Assembly (NCBI GenBank): GCA_019322475.1
Contig: JAHWIN010000021.1
Location: forward strand, 1 to 32,858
DNA length: 32,858 nt
Source: Candidatus Woesearchaeota archaeon
GTDB taxonomy: Archaea > Nanobdellota > Nanobdellia > Woesearchaeales > JACPBV01
Direction: 5' to 3'
The notes under the pieces are model-generated. The model saw only the letters and a list, made by a program, of their open reading frames with translations, was not told the origin of the DNA and ran no database searches. Both the position numbers and the translations under genes were made by a program. Each line of letters begins with the position of its first letter. The stretch's first letter is position 1. Positions 13,965-20,969 of this stretch are shown piece after piece.

Positions 13965-14150
13965 CAACCGACAGGGGTTGTTGCGGAATTCTCCTTTCAG
14001 TCGGGGTTAGCACCTGGCTCGGCTGTACTGTTTTTAGAGGTAGCCGACGTCCCCCGACGGGTCCAACCCCCCTGTCGGCTGGATATAATCATCAATAAGC
14101 CTCGCATAAATGGCGCTAACCCATCATTCCGCAACAACCCCCAACCGACA
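13965..14150. mobile_element. Probable MITE: 16-bp TIRs flanked by a 9-bp target duplication
   Basis: GGGGTTGTTGCGGAAT (13974-13989) is exactly complementary to 14126-14141. Immediately outside the two ends stands the same 9-mer CAACCGACA (13965-13973 and 14142-14150). This is the structure of a 168-bp non-autonomous insertion with a 9-bp duplication. It carries no transposase. The ends resemble the GGnnnTGTTGC-type termini I recall for IS6 and IS903-like elements. Internal complementary blocks (GGGTTAGC 14004-14011 / GCTAACCC 14115-14122; TCGGCT 14019-14024 / AGCCGA 14042-14047; CCCCTGTCGG 14069-14078 against 13968-13977) suggest a highly structured transcript. It sits right before the hydrogenase promoter. 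Confidence 0.65.
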
Positions 14151-14154
14151 GAAA

Positions 14155-14163
14155 ACTATTTAA
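14155..14163 (+). promoter_or_regulatory. TATA box of the hydrogenase operon
   Basis: ACTATTTAA lies 24-32 bp before the ATG at 14187, giving a leaderless or near-leaderless transcript. It begins four bases after the right target-duplication copy of the MITE, so the element may have altered upstream control. Confidence 0.5.
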
Positions 14164-14186
14164 GCAATGGATTTCTAAGATAATGG

Positions 14187-14642
14187 ATGCCCGGCAGAAA
14201 GGCAGGCAAAAAAGGGGAAAAGAGTTCTTTGGAAAAGGGAAAGAAAGAGAATATACTTGAAAGGCTAAAGGACATGCAGAGAAGATACAGGCGCCTTCCT
14301 GAAGACAAGATAAGGGAGCTTTCAAGAAAGATAGATGTTCCTGTAACTGAGATATACAGCACAGCCTCTTTCTACAGCATGTTCAGCTTTGAGAAAAAAG
14401 GAAGGAAAACTATAAGGATATGCAACAGCCCTTCCTGCTACCTTAACGGGTCTTTGAACATTATCGAAGAGGCTAAGAGGATCTTAGGGATAAAAGAGGG
14501 AGAGACTACAAAAGACAAGAGATTCAGCCTTGAGCTTACTTCATGCATAGGCTGCTGCGACAAGGGCCCTGCAATCATGATCGATGATGAGCTGATAACT
14601 GATGTGACAAAAGAGAAACTGAAGAGGCTCTTAAAATATTAA
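14187..14642 (+). CDS. hydC: NuoE-like [2Fe-2S] subunit of the [FeFe] hydrogenase (HydC)
   Basis: 151 residues. After a basic leader (1-20), residues 22-65 are the NuoE helical segment (LPEDKIRELSRKIDVPVTEI, YSTASFYSMF). Residues 72-150 are the thioredoxin-like ferredoxin fold with the four cluster cysteines Cys79, Cys84 (CNSPSC) and Cys120, Cys124 (CIGCC). In trimeric hydrogenases this subunit relays electrons from the flavin subunit. Length is standard for the family. The start at 14187 is placed by the TATA spacing. No ribosome binding site is visible, consistent with a leaderless first gene. It is followed 16 bp later by the NuoF-like gene. Confidence 0.88.
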   Translation: MPGRKAGKKGEKSSLEKGKKENILERLKDMQRRYRRLPEDKIRELSRKIDVPVTEIYSTASFYSMFSFEKKGRKTIRICNSPSCYLNGSLNIIEEAKRILGIKEGETTKDKRFSLELTSCIGCCDKGPAIMIDDELITDVTKEKLKRLLKY

Positions 14643-14658
14643 CAGGCATAGGCATAAG

Positions 14659-15777
14659 ATGGAGATACTCAAGAAAACAGGGATGAAGGCATGGAGAAAA
14701 GCCAATGGCCTAGGGAGAGATGGAACTATAAGGCTACTTAAGGAAAAAGGATTGACCGGAAGGGGAGGGGCCTGCTTCCTGACAGGGATGAAATGGGAGC
14801 TCTGCAAAAAGGCCAAAGGTGATGAAAGATTCTTGATATGCAATGCTGATGAAGGGGAGCCAGGAACCTTTAAGGACAAGCTCATACTGGAAAAAAACCC
14901 GGATAATGTTATAGAGGGGATGCTGATAGCTGCCTACTGCATAGGGGCTAGGCAGGCCTATATATACCTTAGGGGAGAATACTATTACCTGAAGGGGGGG
15001 CTTGAAAGGTCTGTAAAAAAAGCATCAGCGGAAAGCGGATCAGATATAAGGATAGATGTGATAGAAGGGGCAGGGGCTTATGTATGCGGGGATGAGACTG
15101 CAATAATAGCCTCTATCGAAAACAAGAGAGGCTATCCTCACTTTAAGCCGCCGTATCCTCCTCAGAAGGGGCTTTTCGGAAAGCCGACTGTGATAAACAA
15201 TGTCGAGACGCTTGCAAATGTACCTTTAGCTATCTTAGAAGAGGGGTGGAGGGATGATGTCAGGCTTTTTTCTATCTCAGGAGATGCTGCTAAAGCCGGC
15301 GTATATGAGATAAAGACAGGGGCAAAACTTGAGGAGATAGCTAAGATGGCAGGGGCTAAAAACATAAAGGCTGTCTATTTCGGGGCTTCAGGAGGATGCA
15401 TACCTTATAATTCTGAATTCAGGGTAGATGCAGAGCATATCTGCAAAGAGGATGCCATGCTTGGGGCATGCTCACTTATATTTGCAGGGAGGAAAAGGAG
15501 CATGCTGGACATGGCGATAAACATCGCTGGCTTCTTCAAGCATGAGTCCTGCGGAAAATGCACTCCATGCAGGGAAGGGAATGTGCATGTCCTGAGGATC
15601 CTTGAGAGGATAAAGGAAGGCAAAGAAGACAAGGAAAGCTTAGAGCTGCTTGAAAGGCTGGCTGTATTCATAAAGGACAATTCATTGTGCGGGCTTGGGC
15701 AAAGCTGCACCAACCATGTATTGACTGCATTAAAGTATTTTAAGGGGGATTTTATGGCAAAGGGTCCTAAAAGATAA
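14659..15777 (+). CDS. hydB: NuoF-like flavin/NADH-binding subunit of the [FeFe] hydrogenase (HydB)
   Basis: 372 residues. GRGGACFLTGMKW (35-46) and NADEGEPGTFKDK (62-74) are the NADH/FMN-binding motifs. GAGAYVCGDETAII (137-150) and 'GKPTVINNVETLANVP' follow. The [4Fe-4S] site is ESCGKCTPCREG (Cys298, Cys301, Cys304) plus Cys344 (NSLCGLG). It oxidises or reduces NAD(P)(H) and passes electrons to the catalytic subunit. The protein is the bare NuoF core. The thioredoxin-like N-terminal domain and C-terminal ferredoxin domain found in HydB of the Thermotoga bifurcating enzyme are absent, so NADH-only coupling and bifurcation cannot be told apart by sequence. It lies between the other two subunit genes. 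Confidence 0.92.
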   Translation: MEILKKTGMKAWRKANGLGRDGTIRLLKEKGLTGRGGACFLTGMKWELCKKAKGDERFLICNADEGEPGTFKDKLILEKNPDNVIEGMLIAAYCIGARQAYIYLRGEYYYLKGGLERSVKKASAESGSDIRIDVIEGAGAYVCGDETAIIASIENKRGYPHFKPPYPPQKGLFGKPTVINNVETLANVPLAILEEGWRDDVRLFSISGDAAKAGVYEIKTGAKLEEIAKMAGAKNIKAVYFGASGGCIPYNSEFRVDAEHICKEDAMLGACSLIFAGRKRSMLDMAINIAGFFKHESCGKCTPCREGNVHVLRILERIKEGKEDKESLELLERLAVFIKDNSLCGLGQSCTNHVLTALKYFKGDFMAKGPKR

Positions 15778-15832
15778 GAGGCATTCAAGGATCTTATGAG
15801 CACAGCTCCATCCTGATAGAGAAAATCTAAAA

Positions 15833-17539
15833 ATGGCAAAGATAAAGATAAACGGAAATGAGATAGAAGCAAGGAAAGGGGAGTATATAATAGATGCTGC
15901 AAGGAGAAACGGGATAGACATACCCCACCTGTGCTATAATGAAAGATTAGAGAGGATAGGCGCATGCAGATTATGCGTCGTCGAGGTAAAGGGGATGGAA
16001 AAGCTGCAGGCCTCGTGCTGCACAGAGGCAAAGGAAGGCATGGAGATAAAGACGCATACGCCAAGGGTGATGCAGGCCAGGAGGATGAACATGCAGCTTC
16101 TTCTCTCCAACCATAGCCTTGACTGCACCTCATGCAAGGAAAACCTGCTGTGCAAGCTCCAAAGGTATGCTTCTGAGCTGATGATAGATGAAAGGATATT
16201 TGAGAGCATGGCTAAGGAAGAGAAGGCTGATGATTCCAGCGTCTCTATAAGAAGGGACAACAACAAGTGCATATTGTGCGAGCAGTGCGTAAGGGTGTGC
16301 AATGACGTGCAGACAGTATATGCTATCGGACTTGAGGGAAGGGGTGCTGAAACAAGGGTAAGGCCTAATTTCGGCCATAACATGAAAGAGAGCTCCTGCA
16401 TAAACTGCGGGCAGTGTGTTGTAGCTTGCCCTACAGGGGCGCTGACAGAGAAAAGCGACATCTCGGGCGTACTTGATGCGCTCAATTCTAATAAATTCCT
16501 TATAGTACAGACTGCCCCTTCCATAAGGGCAACTCTTGGTGAATTATTTGGCATGAGCCCCGGGATCGCTGTCACAGGAAAGATGGTCACTGCATTGAGA
16601 AACATAGGGTTTGACAGGGTCTTTGACACAAACTTAGGGGCGGACATCTGCATAGTCGAGGAGGCGCATGAGCTTGTAGAGAGGCTTAAAAAAGGAGGGG
16701 TGCTTCCTATGATAACTACGTGCTGCCCTGCATGGATAAAGTTCGGGGAGCAGTTCTACTATGACGAGCTTAACAAGAACATGTCCACGTGCAGGAGCCC
16801 CCAGGCAATACTTGCTTCTCTTGTAAAAACATATTATGCAAAGAAGATAAACAAGGATCCGAAGGATATAGTCTTAGTTGACATAATGCCCTGCACTGCA
16901 AAGAAGTATGAGATACTAAGGCCTGAGTTTAAGGGAGAGACGGACTTTGTGCTTACAACTGTAGAGCTGGGCAAGCTCCTGAAACAGCTGAATGTTGACT
17001 TTTTGGAGCTTCCTGACTCTGAGTTTGATGATCCTTTAGGGTTCAGTACAGGCGCAGGGGATATATTCGGGCATACCGGCGGGGTGATGGAGGCTGCATT
17101 AAGGACTGCTGCTGATACACTGACAGGAAGGGAGCTTAGGGATATAGAGTATAGGCAGATAAGGGGGATGAAAGAAATAAAAGAGGCTGAGCTTGAGATA
17201 GACGGTAAGAGGATAAAGGTATGTGCTGTGCATACGCTGGGGGCGGCAAGGATGCTTCTGGAGCAGATAAAAAAAGGAAAAAGCCCTTATCATTTTATCG
17301 AGATAATGGCGTGCTATGGAGGGTGCATAGGGGGAGGGGGGCAGCCTCCGCCGCACAGCAGGGAGATACTTTCCAAGAGGACCAATGCACTTATAAAGGT
17401 GGATGAAGGGAAAAAGATAAGAAAGTCGCATAAGAACCCTGCTGTAATCAGGCTGTATAAGGAATACCTGGGAAAGCCGGGAAGCGAAAGGGCGCACAGG
17501 CTTCTTCATACAAGGTATTTCAGGAAGAGGTATGTTTAG
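15833..17539 (+). CDS. hydA: [FeFe] hydrogenase catalytic subunit (HydA)
   Basis: 568 residues, with all cofactor sites visible. The [2Fe-2S] domain has Cys34, Cys45, Cys48 and Cys62/63. The His/Cys [4Fe-4S] domain has His94, Cys98, Cys101 and Cys107. Two more [4Fe-4S] clusters are CILCEQCVRVC (146-156) and CINCGQCVVAC (189-199). The H-cluster domain carries L1 TTCCPAW (295-301, usually TSCCPAW), L2 IMPCTAKKYE (Cys354) and L3 IMACYGGCIGGGGQP (Cys494, Cys498). These supply the four ligands and the proton-relay cysteine, so the enzyme should be active once matured. It catalyses H2 formation or uptake with electrons from the NuoE/NuoF partners. No signal peptide is present, so it is cytoplasmic. 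Maturases HydE, HydF and HydG are not in this window. Confidence 0.95.
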   Translation: MAKIKINGNEIEARKGEYIIDAARRNGIDIPHLCYNERLERIGACRLCVVEVKGMEKLQASCCTEAKEGMEIKTHTPRVMQARRMNMQLLLSNHSLDCTSCKENLLCKLQRYASELMIDERIFESMAKEEKADDSSVSIRRDNNKCILCEQCVRVCNDVQTVYAIGLEGRGAETRVRPNFGHNMKESSCINCGQCVVACPTGALTEKSDISGVLDALNSNKFLIVQTAPSIRATLGELFGMSPGIAVTGKMVTALRNIGFDRVFDTNLGADICIVEEAHELVERLKKGGVLPMITTCCPAWIKFGEQFYYDELNKNMSTCRSPQAILASLVKTYYAKKINKDPKDIVLVDIMPCTAKKYEILRPEFKGETDFVLTTVELGKLLKQLNVDFLELPDSEFDDPLGFSTGAGDIFGHTGGVMEAALRTAADTLTGRELRDIEYRQIRGMKEIKEAELEIDGKRIKVCAVHTLGAARMLLEQIKKGKSPYHFIEIMACYGGCIGGGGQPPPHSREILSKRTNALIKVDEGKKIRKSHKNPAVIRLYKEYLGKPGSERAHRLLHTRYFRKRYV

Positions 17540-17662
17540 TTTGGATGTTTATTTTATAGGCTGCTGTTTCGGGGCTATGCCTTAATACTGTGAAGTAAGG
17601 GGCAAATTCATTCAATCTGCTCAAAGCAGAGAAGCAGAGGGTGTAATCAATTAAACTAAGCA

Positions 17663-19021
17663 TCAACTGCCCAATAAGTTTAGATAACCTGAGTTAAGAA
17701 TCTTAGAATAGGCTATTTCTTGGAAAACCTTACTATACCTATTATTCCTGTAATATTCATGGGTCATTATGAGCCAATTAATAGACCCAATGACTGATTG
17801 GATTATCTTTTTTCTTTTTTCTAACTCTTTCTTTTCTTCAGGACTGAATGCTTTTTCTACTAAAGAATAGAGGGGGTCCTTTATATCAAGATTAGTAGTT
17901 TCATGATTTAGCTCTTTAGCCATTGTGCCGCTTAAATTAGGGTATTCCAGGAGATAATAATCCTGAAACTTATTGGCTGTATTCCAGAAACCCTTATTCG
18001 TAAAATCCGGTTGGCGCCTTGTTATTTTTTCATAAAAACAGGATAGATCATTAAGGTATTTCGGGCTGCGATTCCCGTCTATTATGGATAATTCCCTCAC
18101 TGCATCCGTCTGAATATTTAGTATACCTTCTTCAGAATCATTCTTCAGCAACTTGTATATCAGGGAATATTGCTTCTCTGTCAGATCAGGAAGGTGTCCA
18201 TTAGTGCTTGCACCTTTTAATTTATTGATAGTTTCTCCTGCAATGAGCTTTAGTTCGGATTGTTTATTCAATGCTATCCTGCTCCTTTTAACATATGCAG
18301 CTAATTTTGAAAGGCGGCCATCTCCACCTACAAGTCCTGTGAGGTACTTAAGTGCCAGTGAATAGTCTTTCTTCAAATTTGGTGATCTTAGCTCTTTGAT
18401 AACATTAATTACCTTTTCTTTATTATAAGAGGTATTATCTTTTAGCGATATGCCCCTAAGGGGTGTATGTTCTTCTTCAATTGTTTTACTTCGATGGTAA
18501 TTTAATCTGGATTTTAATGGGTCTGCCAAACGAGGAAATTTTAAATCATAGCCTATTCTTAGAACAAATTTTCCTTTGTTTCCATCGCACTCCATGTACT
18601 CCATCTTTCTTGAGAGTTTTTCAGTTAACTTGTAGGAGTCTATAAGAACAGGTATTGCATCGAGGCTCAATGTGGTCATAAGCGCCATTGTGGCGTTAAA
18701 TTGATGGTACATTGTAGGCTTAGGGTGTTTTAAATAAGGATATTTTGAATTATCGTTATTTCTTGCACGAACTATATCACTTAATTGTTGTGCTGCTAAG
18801 TAAGGATTGGCTTTTACCAGATCTGTACATAGTTTAAATTGTTTAGGTATCTTAACTTTTTTTCTGGTTCCCGGAATATCTACCACTATTTTCTCGTCTG
18901 GAGAGCAGCTCCAAACTTCATTGATCAGGCCATCTATCATTGAGGGGGGAAAATGCCAGTGATTTTTAAATTTTACCTTATATCTCCTTTTTTTAAGGCC
19001 ATTAAAGCGGAAGGCTTTCAT
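17663..19021 (-). CDS. Hypothetical protein, 452 aa, unknown function
   Basis: Not recognised. The start MKAFRFNGLKKRRYKVKFKN is basic. MIDGLINEVWS at residue 28 (18940) is an alternative start that suits the nearer TATA box better. The body is soluble, mixed helical and strand, without cysteine clusters, Walker motifs or membrane segments; a histidine/aromatic patch (NHWHFPP) lies near residue 21. Composition is AT-rich compared with the hydrogenase and folate operons, suggesting acquisition. Its 5' end lies within a divergent promoter region shared with thi4 (TATA-like TATATTTAAATA at 19029-19040, readable in both directions). It converges on the hydrogenase operon, with 123 bp between stops. 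Confidence 0.6.
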   Translation of the reverse strand: MKAFRFNGLKKRRYKVKFKNHWHFPPSMIDGLINEVWSCSPDEKIVVDIPGTRKKVKIPKQFKLCTDLVKANPYLAAQQLSDIVRARNNDNSKYPYLKHPKPTMYHQFNATMALMTTLSLDAIPVLIDSYKLTEKLSRKMEYMECDGNKGKFVLRIGYDLKFPRLADPLKSRLNYHRSKTIEEEHTPLRGISLKDNTSYNKEKVINVIKELRSPNLKKDYSLALKYLTGLVGGDGRLSKLAAYVKRSRIALNKQSELKLIAGETINKLKGASTNGHLPDLTEKQYSLIYKLLKNDSEEGILNIQTDAVRELSIIDGNRSPKYLNDLSCFYEKITRRQPDFTNKGFWNTANKFQDYYLLEYPNLSGTMAKELNHETTNLDIKDPLYSLVEKAFSPEEKKELEKRKKIIQSVIGSINWLIMTHEYYRNNRYSKVFQEIAYSKILNSGYLNLLGS

Positions 19022-19028
19022 GAAAAGG

Positions 19029-19040
19029 TATATTTAAATA
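19029..19040. promoter_or_regulatory. Near-palindromic TATA box between divergent genes
   Basis: TATATTTAAATA reads as a TATA-type box on both strands. For thi4 the spacing to the ATG at 19067 is about 30 bp, giving a near-leaderless start. For the divergent 452-aa gene it lies too close to the ATG at 19021, so either an internal start or another box (CTTTATATCG, minus strand around 19088-19097) is used. Confidence 0.45.
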
Positions 19041-19066
19041 AAGGGTTTAATTCCCGCTATCTTAAA

Positions 19067-19864
19067 ATGACAAACTACAAACTTGACGATATAAAGATAA
19101 CAAGAGCAATAGTCGAGAGCTATACAAAAAAATTACTGGACAATCTTGAGGTGGATGCTGCAATAGTCGGAGGGGGGCCTGCAGGATTAACCGCTGCCTA
19201 TTATCTGGCCAAGGGCGGGGCCAAAACAGCACTTTTTGAAAGGAAATTAAGCCTTGGAGGGGGGATGTGGGGCGGAGGCATAATGTTCAACAAGATCGTG
19301 GTGCAGGAAGAAAGCAAGAAGATATTTGATGAGATGGGCATCTCTACAGAAAAGTATGAAGACAATTATCATGTTGCTGATTCGATAGAGTCTGTTTCAG
19401 GGCTGTGCCTTAATGCTGTGAAGAAAAGGGCAAACATATTTAACCTTCTTAGTGCAGAGGATGTTATGATAAGGGAGAATAAGGTGGAGGGGCTGGTGCT
19501 TAACTGGACCTCTGTCGAGATGGCCGGCCTTCATGTAGATCCTGTAACTATCAGGTCTAGGTTTGTGATCGATGCTACAGGGCATGATGCAAACATAGCC
19601 TCTATCATCCAAAAGAAAACAGGGGTTAAACTTAACACTGAAACAGGAAAGATTATAGGAGAAGGGTCTATGTGGGCAGACAAAGGTGAAAGGCTGATAT
19701 TTGAGAATACAAAAGAGATATGCCCCAATGTTTATGCTGTTGGGATGGCTTCAAATGCTGTCTTTGGAGGGCCAAGGATGGGGCCTGTGTTCGGAGGGAT
19801 GATACTTTCTGGAAAGAAGGCAGCGGAGCTTATCCTGGAAAGGCTGAAAGAGCCAAAAACATAA
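19067..19864 (+). CDS. thi4: Archaeal-type thiazole synthase Thi4 (sulfide-dependent)
   Basis: 265 residues. The Rossmann motif AAIVGGGPAGLTAAYYLAKG is at 31-50, followed by the FERKLSLGGGMWGGG signature (57-71) and a second dinucleotide stretch ending FGGPRMGPVFGGMILSG. The sulfur-donor position reads GLHVDP with His156 where yeast Thi4 has its sacrificial Cys205. Archaeal enzymes with His use free sulfide and turn over repeatedly, making the ADP-thiazole precursor of thiamine from NAD and glycine. The reading frame is open upstream to 18953, but the extension overlaps the divergent gene and lacks family similarity. The TATA spacing and alignment start (MTNYKLDDIKITRAI) place the start at 19067. 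No other thiamine gene is adjacent. Confidence 0.9.
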   Translation: MTNYKLDDIKITRAIVESYTKKLLDNLEVDAAIVGGGPAGLTAAYYLAKGGAKTALFERKLSLGGGMWGGGIMFNKIVVQEESKKIFDEMGISTEKYEDNYHVADSIESVSGLCLNAVKKRANIFNLLSAEDVMIRENKVEGLVLNWTSVEMAGLHVDPVTIRSRFVIDATGHDANIASIIQKKTGVKLNTETGKIIGEGSMWADKGERLIFENTKEICPNVYAVGMASNAVFGGPRMGPVFGGMILSGKKAAELILERLKEPKT

Positions 19865-19882
19865 TCGGTGATCGATTGATTT

Positions 19883-20308
19883 TCAATCAAAATAATCCTC
19901 ATAGCAGAAATCCCTTTTTCTTCCCTCAAAGGGGCATGCGCCCTTATCCTCTATGATGTTTCCATCCAGAAATTCACGGTAGCTGCTTATGAGCGAGGTG
20001 CAGTCAGTGCATCTCCTGAAATCCGTGCCCAGCTCTATATTGAAATTCTTCTCGTCAACCTTTATCAATTTAGAAGGGACAGCTGCCTTTTCCCTGAAAT
20101 GGTTGTAGAGGGTAGCTATGAACCTTGTGTCAGAGATGGCGTCTGAGACGGTTATCTTAAGGAGACATCTTTTGGGGGACCTGAAGCTTATTACCTCCTT
20201 CCTGACAAGGATGCATCTCTGCCTCTTCAGCTTCTGCCTGTCCTCTTCTTTTTTGCTCTGGATATGAGACGGGAGCCTGATGCTTCCGTCCGGGTTGAAC
20301 TCTACCAT
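19883..20308 (-). CDS. Conserved-looking hypothetical protein with Cys motifs
   Basis: 141 residues from MVEFNPDGSIRLPSHIQSKK. The frame is open to an ATG at 20353, but ATATAAAC around 20331-20340 lies about 26 bp upstream of 20308, favouring a leaderless start there. 'FNPDGSIRLP' at the start resembles a short archaeal family of unknown function. RRCTDCTSLI and GACPFEGRKRDFC hold four cysteines (CTDC, C...C) that could bind zinc. A central 'LLKITVSDAISDTRFIATLY' strand-helix block suggests a compact alpha/beta fold. It converges with thi4 (18-bp gap) and is divergent from the folate operon, with which it shares a promoter region. Confidence 0.65.
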   Translation of the reverse strand: MVEFNPDGSIRLPSHIQSKKEEDRQKLKRQRCILVRKEVISFRSPKRCLLKITVSDAISDTRFIATLYNHFREKAAVPSKLIKVDEKNFNIELGTDFRRCTDCTSLISSYREFLDGNIIEDKGACPFEGRKRDFCYEDYFD

Positions 20309-20405
20309 GGGAAAAAGGTAAGGGGGTTGTTTATATGGTTTTTGCAAAACCAACCGAATAATTTATAATAGAATAAAGGCTTTTATCCCTGTAAAGGGGG
20401 TTTTT

Positions 20406-20969
20406 ATGGACAAAGAGAAGGCAGAGAGGGCTATCAGGGAGCTTTTAATCGCTATAGGAGAGGATCCTGATAGTGACGGCCTTAAAAAAACTCCTAAGAG
20501 GGTTGCTGAGCTTTATGAGGAGATATTTTCAGGGAAGAAAGCAGACCCAGGAGAGATACTGCAGATAAACCACAGGCTAGAGCATGATGAGATGGTCGTC
20601 GTGAAGGACATCCCTTTTTATTCTATGTGCGAGCATGACCTGCTGCCTTTTTTCGGGAAGTGCCATATAGCGTATGTACCTGACGGCAACAGGATCGTAG
20701 GGATAAACAGGCTTTCAATGATAGTGGATGCCATGAGCAAAAGGCTCCAGATACAGGAAAAGCTGACTACAGAGATAGCAGACACCATAATGAAGCACTT
20801 AAGCCCTAAGGGGGTAGGGGTCGTGATAGATGCAAGGCACCTGTGCATGGAGATGAGGGGAGTGAAGCAGCCGGGAACAAAGATAATAACCTCTGCTGTC
20901 AGGGGAAGGTTCAGGAAGGACATGAAGACCAGAGAGGAATTTTTGAGCCTTATAAAAAATGTTCATTAA
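20406..20969 (+). CDS. folE: GTP cyclohydrolase I (type IA)
   Basis: 187 residues, a complete FolE. SMCEHDLLPFFGKCHIAY carries the zinc Cys and His, and VVIDARHLCMEMRGVKQPGT carries the second zinc Cys and the substrate loop. 'TSAVRGRFRKD' closes the fold. It converts GTP to 7,8-dihydroneopterin triphosphate, the first step of folate synthesis. Most archaea use the unrelated MptA/FolE2 type enzymes, so a bacterial-style FolE heading a fol/pab operon is notable. AATTTATAATAG at 20358-20369 is the TATA box, and AAAGGGGG before the ATG is a ribosome binding site. The last 11 bp overlap pabB. It is the first gene of a seven-gene operon ending at 25346. Confidence 0.95.
   Translation: MDKEKAERAIRELLIAIGEDPDSDGLKKTPKRVAELYEEIFSGKKADPGEILQINHRLEHDEMVVVKDIPFYSMCEHDLLPFFGKCHIAYVPDGNRIVGINRLSMIVDAMSKRLQIQEKLTTEIADTIMKHLSPKGVGVVIDARHLCMEMRGVKQPGTKIITSAVRGRFRKDMKTREEFLSLIKNVH

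Noticed and set aside
13965..14150. SRP RNA or RNase P RNA
   Set aside because: The stems are strong, but I could not find the SRP GGAAG/GCAGCC hairpin or the RNase P core motifs on either strand. The duplicated 9-mer fits a transposon better.
13935..14183. 82-aa plus-strand frame
   Set aside because: It lies over the MITE and its inverted repeats, has no promoter of its own and a Pro/Asn-rich unlikely sequence. Best explained as a chance frame across the element.
18953..19066. N-terminal extension of Thi4
   Set aside because: It overlaps the divergent gene, has no Thi4 similarity, and the TATA spacing supports 19067.
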